Below are positions 14,201 through 16,811 of a DNA stretch of 16,811 nucleotides, piece by piece. The notes under the pieces were generated by a model, which worked only from the letters and a program-made list of their open reading frames with translations, was not told where the DNA came from and ran no database searches. This DNA comes from Prevotellaceae bacterium (GTDB lineage Bacteria > Bacteroidota > Bacteroidia > Bacteroidales > UBA932): the NCBI GenBank assembly GCA_031257655.1, contig JAIROF010000100.1, positions 1-16,811 of the forward strand. The letters are read 5' to 3'. The position numbers and the translations under genes are program-made. Every line of letters starts with the position of its first letter. The stretch's first letter is position 1.

Positions 14201-15715
14201 GACCTCAAAAACGTCAACTCGAGGGCGCGAATATCCGTCAAGCTGGTTTCGGAGAGCGGCGTGGGCACCATTGCCGCCGGCGTTGCAAAGGCAAAGGCCG
14301 ACATGATCATCATCAGCGGCGGCGAAGGCGGCACGGGGGCAAGCCCCATGAGCTCCATCAAGTATGCGGGGCTGCCAACGGAAATCGGCCTGGCCGAAAC
14401 GCAGCAAACGCTCGTGGCAAACAACCTCCGCGCGCAGGTGGTGCTCCAAACCGACGGCCAGCTCAAAACCGGGCGCGACGTCATCGTTGCCGCCCTGCTG
14501 GGCGCAGAGGAGTACGGATTTGCAACGAGCGCCCTGATTGTGCTGGGCTGCGTGATGATGCGAAAGTGCCACATGAACACCTGTCCGGTGGGAGTGGCCA
14601 CGCAGGACGAGCGCCTCAGAGCGCGGTTTAAGGGAAAGGAGGAGTACCTGCTCAGCTTCTTCCTCTTTTTGGCAGAGGAGGTGCGCGAGCACCTCGCGCA
14701 GATGGGCTTCCGGTCGCTGGACGAGGTTATCGGGCGGGCTGATTTGCTCCGGCAAGACGCCCAGAAGTTTGCCGACAACCCCAAAGCGGCCAAGGTCGAC
14801 CTCTCGCGCCTGATATACCTCCCGGAGGAGGCCAAAAAATACCCCATACGCAACGCCAAGCCGCAGGAGCACCTCATTGCAAAGGTGCTCGACCGGCAGC
14901 TGATTAAGGAGGCAAAAAAGGCGCTGGACAGCGGCGCGCCGGTGGCGCTCGATCACCCCATATACAACACCGACAGGGCGGTTGGGGCGATGCTTTCGGG
15001 CGAAGTTGCCGCCAAGTACGGCAACGCCGGCCTGCCCGACGGCGCCATTACATGCCGCTTTGCAGGCTCGGCCGGGCAAAGCTTCGGCGCCTTCCTTGCG
15101 GCCGGCGTCACCTTCCGGCTGGAGGGCGACAGCAACGACTACCTTGGCAAAGGGCTCTCCGGCGGAAGAATAGTGGTAACGCCGCCTGCCGGAAGCGCCT
15201 TTACCCCAGAAGACAACGTGATAGCCGGCAACACCCTCCTCTACGGCGCTACCGCCGGAGAGGTGTACATAAACGGCCGGGTAGGGGAGCGCTTCTGCGT
15301 GCGCAACAGCGGCGCAACGGCGGTGGTAGAGGGCACGGGCGACCACTGCTGCGAGTACATGACCGGCGGCTGCGCCGTAATACTCGGAACGGTAGGGCGA
15401 AACTTTGCCGCCGGAATGAGCGGTGGCGTAGCGTACGTGTGGAACAAGGAGCAGAATTTCGACTTCTTCTGCAACATGGAGATGGTAGAGCTTTCGCTGG
15501 TAGACGAAACGTCCGACCGAAACGAGCTGAAGGACTTGCTCAAAAAGCACCTGCACTACACCGCAAGCCCGCTCGCAAAGCGGATGCTGGACAGCTGGAG
15601 CGAAATGGTGGAGCAGTTCATTAAGGTGACCCCGATAGAGTACAAAAAAATCCTCCACGACCGCAAGTCGGAAGCCCTAAAGGCAAAAATCGCAAGCGTA
15701 GAGCGGGATTACTAA
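11222..15715 (+). CDS. gltB: Glutamate synthase large (alpha) subunit GltB
   Basis: GltB transfers the amide of glutamine to 2-oxoglutarate to give two glutamates. The 1497-aa length is normal. A 17-residue propeptide precedes the catalytic Cys18 (DHDSCGVG). The amidotransferase domain (about 18-430) includes HSRFSTNTFPKWELAQPF (from 216) and HNGEINT. A central domain follows (about 470-760). The FMN synthase domain (about 820-1190) has GGKSNTGEGGED (near 886-897) and the 3Fe-4S ligands C1110-x5-C1116-x4-C1121 in CVMMRKCHMNTC. A C-terminal GXGXG domain ends the protein (about 1250-1440; GKGLSGGRIVV). The NAD(P)H-oxidising partner GltD, usually next to gltB, is not in the window; the downstream side holds repeats and a tRNA. 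The enzyme may use a distant gltD or ferredoxin. Confidence 0.97.
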   Translation: MNFTNAGLYDPRYDHDSCGVGLVVNLHSAKTHDTVDKGLKLLENMVHRGAEGADPLTGDGAGIMLHIPHEFILLNGIPVPERGHYGTGLVFLSKDAFKQRRALEAIQAEVVRSGFSLLAVRDVPVNSAILGAGSSATEPAVKQLFLVDKDGKNGLEVRLYILRKAIERRLAREECYVVSLSTKAIVYKGMLTSHQLREYFLDLSNPYFTSGIALVHSRFSTNTFPKWELAQPFRLLGHNGEINTIRSNREWMKAREEQLASENFTSIKDVLPIVEEGMSDSASLDNALEFFVMSGMSLPHALSMLIPESWNSKNLIPASLKAFYEFCSLAFEPWDGPATLLFFDGRYAGGMLDRNGLRPARYVITRSGTLVMASETGVLTFDPSEIREKGKLQPGKILLVDTEQGKILRNEELKSVLAAEHPYEKWLQDYRLELDKITSGRSVTHAVAAYPKLLQAFGYTREEIEKLIIPMCGEGKEPIGSMGNDVPLAVLSRRAQNLFRYFRQQFAQVTNPPIDPIREELVMSLTGYIGTFDHNLISPNPDLCKMIRLKSPVLTNRDFDILCHIEYKGFRSYAIPMLYDVALGAGGLEAAIEGLCREADKAVDEGYNYIILSDRGVTEARAPIPSLLALSAVHHHLIEVRKRVQIGLIVESAEPREVMHFALLLGFGASAINPYMAYAAIDAQIKNGELRLDFATAEKHYIKAIDKGLLKIMSKMGISTMRSYIGAKIFEAVGISEALSKKYFGGVTTKIGGIDIEDIARQQEQLLRRAFAADSDGAAPQSEGFYAYRRDGEVHAWNPETISKLQLATRLGSYQKFKEYTAAVDEKRSPVFIRDLLAISTGQPPVPLEEVEPKEAIARRFVTGAMSFGSISREAHEAMAVAMNRLGGKSNTGEGGEDAERFKPRPDGSSARSAIKQVASGRFGVTAEYLVNADEIQIKVAQGAKPGEGGQLPGFKVDDVIAKTRHSIPGISLISPPPHHDIYSIEDLAQLIFDLKNVNSRARISVKLVSESGVGTIAAGVAKAKADMIIISGGEGGTGASPMSSIKYAGLPTEIGLAETQQTLVANNLRAQVVLQTDGQLKTGRDVIVAALLGAEEYGFATSALIVLGCVMMRKCHMNTCPVGVATQDERLRARFKGKEEYLLSFFLFLAEEVREHLAQMGFRSLDEVIGRADLLRQDAQKFADNPKAAKVDLSRLIYLPEEAKKYPIRNAKPQEHLIAKVLDRQLIKEAKKALDSGAPVALDHPIYNTDRAVGAMLSGEVAAKYGNAGLPDGAITCRFAGSAGQSFGAFLAAGVTFRLEGDSNDYLGKGLSGGRIVVTPPAGSAFTPEDNVIAGNTLLYGATAGEVYINGRVGERFCVRNSGATAVVEGTGDHCCEYMTGGCAVILGTVGRNFAAGMSGGVAYVWNKEQNFDFFCNMEMVELSLVDETSDRNELKDLLKKHLHYTASPLAKRMLDSWSEMVEQFIKVTPIEYKKILHDRKSEALKAKIASVERDY

Positions 15716-15747
15716 GGCCAGACCCTGCGCCATCGCGCCGCATGACA

Positions 15748-15800
15748 ACCCGGACAACCGGACGACCCGGCAAATCCTGCGACCCGACAATCCGGCGACC
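15748..15800 (+). repeat. Degenerate short repeats downstream of gltB
   Basis: Variants of GACAACCCG, GACGACCCG and GACAATCCG recur over about 50 bp. One stretch, CCCGGCAAATCCTG, resembles the 16-bp unit at 4061-4108. No T-run terminator is seen in the 154 bp between gltB and the next gene. Confidence 0.4.
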
Positions 15801-15896
15801 TGTGGCTATGAATGCTTTCGCTTTCGCTTGCCCTTGTACTTTCGGTGATTTTTATTTGCTTTTACCGCCATGCAAACCGGCATAAAAATTGATGCA

Positions 15897-16175
15897 ATGA
15901 ACAAGCAAGCCATCAAATCGGAGCTGTTTCGCCGTTTAGTCGGCAGCCATGCTTTCTGGTCGTACGACCCTGCGTCGCTAACGCTCGGAAGCACCACAGA
16001 TGAAATGCTAATATACAAAGTACTTGTACATTTGGATTTGGACGACATTTGCCGCCTGTTTACCCTCTACGATGGGAGCCTGATAAGGGAGGTAAAAAAA
16101 AGCAGAGAAAGCTATTCGCCACTACAACAGAGTTGCCCGGCTGCAAAGTGCGCAGCGACAGGTGGCGCAGCGTAG
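15897..16175 (+). CDS. Small conserved-looking protein, probably frameshifted and truncated
   Basis: The 92-aa reading from MNKQAIKSELFRRLVGSHAF looks genuinely coding up to about residue 66 (DEMLIYKVLVHLDLDDICRL, LYDGSLIREV). It resembles small Bacteroidota proteins often encoded beside AbiEii-type nucleotidyltransferase toxins, which here is a memory-based and tentative match; no toxin gene is present. After LIREV comes a run of eight A (16094-16101). In the given frame the tail (SPLQQSCPAAKC...) looks non-coding. Losing one A gives VKKAEKAIRHYNRVARLQ, which looks more like a continuation. Both frames then run into the palindromic repeat at 16171, and the stop codon (16173-16175) is inside it. 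An in-frame ATG at 15870 would add nine residues. Likely a decaying gene. Confidence 0.55.
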   Translation: MNKQAIKSELFRRLVGSHAFWSYDPASLTLGSTTDEMLIYKVLVHLDLDDICRLFTLYDGSLIREVKKSRESYSPLQQSCPAAKCAATGGAA

Positions 16176-16334
16176 ACGCGCACGCCGTGCGCCTCACGAC
16201 GCAAGGGCGCTGAGGCGTGCGATGCACAGCGAGGCGCACGCCGTGCGCCTCTACAGCGCTATGCATCGCACCATGCGCCGGCAATCGGCAACCATAGCAA
16301 TCATTCAAATAAAAAAAATCCGAGTTCAAACAGC
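16171..16334 (-). repeat. Composite palindromic repeat, right copy (inverted)
   Basis: This is the inverse-orientation counterpart of the element at 5-219. It has palindromes at 16175-16195 (one arm mismatch) and 16231-16251 (perfect 9-bp arms GAGGCGCAC/GTGCGCCTC). The shared segments TACAGCGCTATGC and GCAATCATTCAAAT follow, then an A-rich tail ending near AAACAGC. It abuts, and probably truncated, the small gene at 15897. Only about 165 bp long because it lacks the 11-bp array of the left copy. Confidence 0.85.
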
Positions 16335-16368
16335 AACATGCGTAGCAGGTGTTGGCGGTTTACGCCGC

Positions 16369-16392
16369 ATGGCGAAATGGCGAAATGGCAAA
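16369..16392 (+). repeat. 8-bp tandem repeat, three copies
   Basis: ATGGCGAA, ATGGCGAA and ATGGCAAA stand head to tail just outside the right composite repeat. The left element carries the related GCCATTTCGCCGCCATTTCG at 196-215 on its matching side, so the motif travels with the family. Otherwise nothing recognisable lies between 16335 and the promoter at 16513. Confidence 0.65.
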
Positions 16393-16512
16393 AATCCGTT
16401 TTCTATTCGGCCAACAGGGATTTTTTTATCCCCAATTCGGGTTGATTTAAGGAGGAAGCCTTCTAAAATGTCAGCTGATTATTAAATGCATAGAAAAAAA
16501 GTAGCCAATATT

Positions 16513-16543
16513 TTTGCATATTAGAAATTAGTTGTTACCTTTG
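16513..16543 (+). promoter_or_regulatory. Strong consensus promoter of the tRNA-Ala transcript
   Basis: TTTG (16513-16516), a 19-bp AT-rich spacer and TACCTTTG (16536-16543) match the Bacteroidota housekeeping consensus exactly. It would start transcription about 45 nt before the tRNA, as expected for a stable-RNA operon. Confidence 0.85.
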
Positions 16544-16595
16544 CAGTCCAATTTTGAAAAAGGTAGCGGGCTTACGGCGCGCAGCCAGCCCAAAA

Positions 16596-16669
16596 GGGGG
16601 ATTAGCTCAGCTGGCTAGAGCACCTGCCCTGCAAGCAGGGGGTCATCGGTTCGAATCCGATATCCTCCA
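16596..16669 (+). tRNA. tRNA-Ala (anticodon UGC)
   Basis: The 74-nt cloverleaf folds fully. The acceptor stem GGGGGAT/ATCCTCC carries the G3:U70 wobble that is the identity mark of tRNA-Ala. The D stem is GCTC/GAGC, the anticodon stem CCTGC/GCAGG has loop CCTGCAA (anticodon TGC), and the T stem ATCGG/CCGAT has loop TTCGAAT. The discriminator is A (16669). The 3' CCA is only partly encoded (CCG follows), so it must be added enzymatically. The base 5' of the anticodon is C rather than the usual U33. In this phylum tRNA-Ala(UGC) usually sits in the 16S-23S spacer, but no 16S gene is upstream here. Confidence 0.97.
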
Positions 16670-16674
16670 CCGGC

Positions 16675-16690
16675 GGCAGCTTCGGCTGCC
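16675..16690 (+). other. UUCG-tetraloop hairpin after tRNA-Ala
   Basis: GGCAGC-TTCG-GCTGCC is a perfect 6-bp stem with the very stable UUCG loop, 5 nt after the tRNA. No T-run follows, so it more likely blocks 3' exonucleases or guides processing than terminates transcription. Confidence 0.6.
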
Positions 16691-16811
16691 CAACGCTCTT
16701 TGACGTCATGAAGCAAGAAGAAGTAACGAGAGGATAAAAAAAGAAAAGCGAAATCGACCTTACCCCTCGCACCCCGCTGAGCCGGCAACGGTATCGGAGG
16801 GTTGCGCGGCG
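16691..16811 (+). other. rRNA leader/spacer-like sequence at the window edge
   Basis: GCTCTTTGAC (16695-16704) and the A/G-rich AAGAAGAAGTAACGAGAGG (from about 16715) resemble the sequence that precedes rRNA genes or lies in the 16S-23S spacer in Bacteroidota, including the boxA-like CTTTGAC. No mature 16S or 23S start is reached before the window ends. That an rRNA gene lies just beyond is inference. Confidence 0.45.

Noticed and set aside
12179..15658. A 1159-codon open frame antisense to gltB
   Set aside because: It mirrors the codon bias of the GC-rich gltB frame; its translation has no recognisable domain, and gltB is unmistakable with all catalytic motifs.
15716..16560. Possible 16S rRNA upstream of tRNA-Ala
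   Set aside because: The region holds a coding-like small gene, repeats and a promoter; no conserved 16S segments are seen.

Overview
The window looks like the chromosome of a member of the Bacteroidota, probably Bacteroidales. Six upstream regions carry the phylum's promoter form (TAnnTTTG at about -7, often with TTTG or a near match 19-20 bp before it). Start codons are mostly preceded by A-rich leaders rather than strong Shine-Dalgarno sites. The gene content also fits: GldG, a DUF4270 lipoprotein next to a half-length GlgA-like protein, a two-gene tatA-tatC, and an AAA-ATPase-like/PD-(D/E)XK protein. Core genes are GC-rich (39 of 60 bases in a hand-counted line of gldG); the block at about 2.19-4.0 kb is clearly AT-richer (25 of 60 in one line).

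Layout. 1-360: a composite palindromic repeat, then non-coding sequence. 361-3936, minus strand: an AAA ATPase, an overlapping TOPRIM-like (DUF3226-type) gene, queE and a family-4 glycosyltransferase. 4027-4108: a terminator and a 16-bp tandem repeat at the end of gldG. 4100-5797: gldG (minus), without a neighbouring gldF. 5834-5880: two interleaved divergent promoters. 5913-8058: a GT5-like half protein overlapping a DUF4270 lipoprotein. 8137-9189: tatC and tatA (minus). 9302-10864: an AAA-ATPase-like/PD-(D/E)XK protein (minus) with its own promoter. 11222-15715: gltB, without gltD beside it. 15897-16175: a small gene that looks frameshifted and truncated by a second copy of the palindromic repeat. 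16513-16811: a strong promoter, tRNA-Ala(UGC), a UUCG hairpin and sequence resembling a Bacteroidota rRNA leader or spacer.

How the genes relate. The most system-like unit is the ATPase/TOPRIM pair: SMC/OLD-like ATPase plus TOPRIM-fold protein, stop and start codons sharing one base, AT-rich composition. This resembles the logic of anti-phage ATPase-TOPRIM systems such as OLD, Gabija and PARIS, but a defence role is inference. TatA and TatC form a minimal Tat translocase. GldG, DUF4270 and the GT5-like protein belong to envelope or surface biology. GltB (nitrogen assimilation) and QueE (queuosine precursor) are housekeeping enzymes.

The two copies of the composite repeat lie near opposite ends of the window in opposite orientation, and their palindromic cores differ by a paired, compensating substitution.
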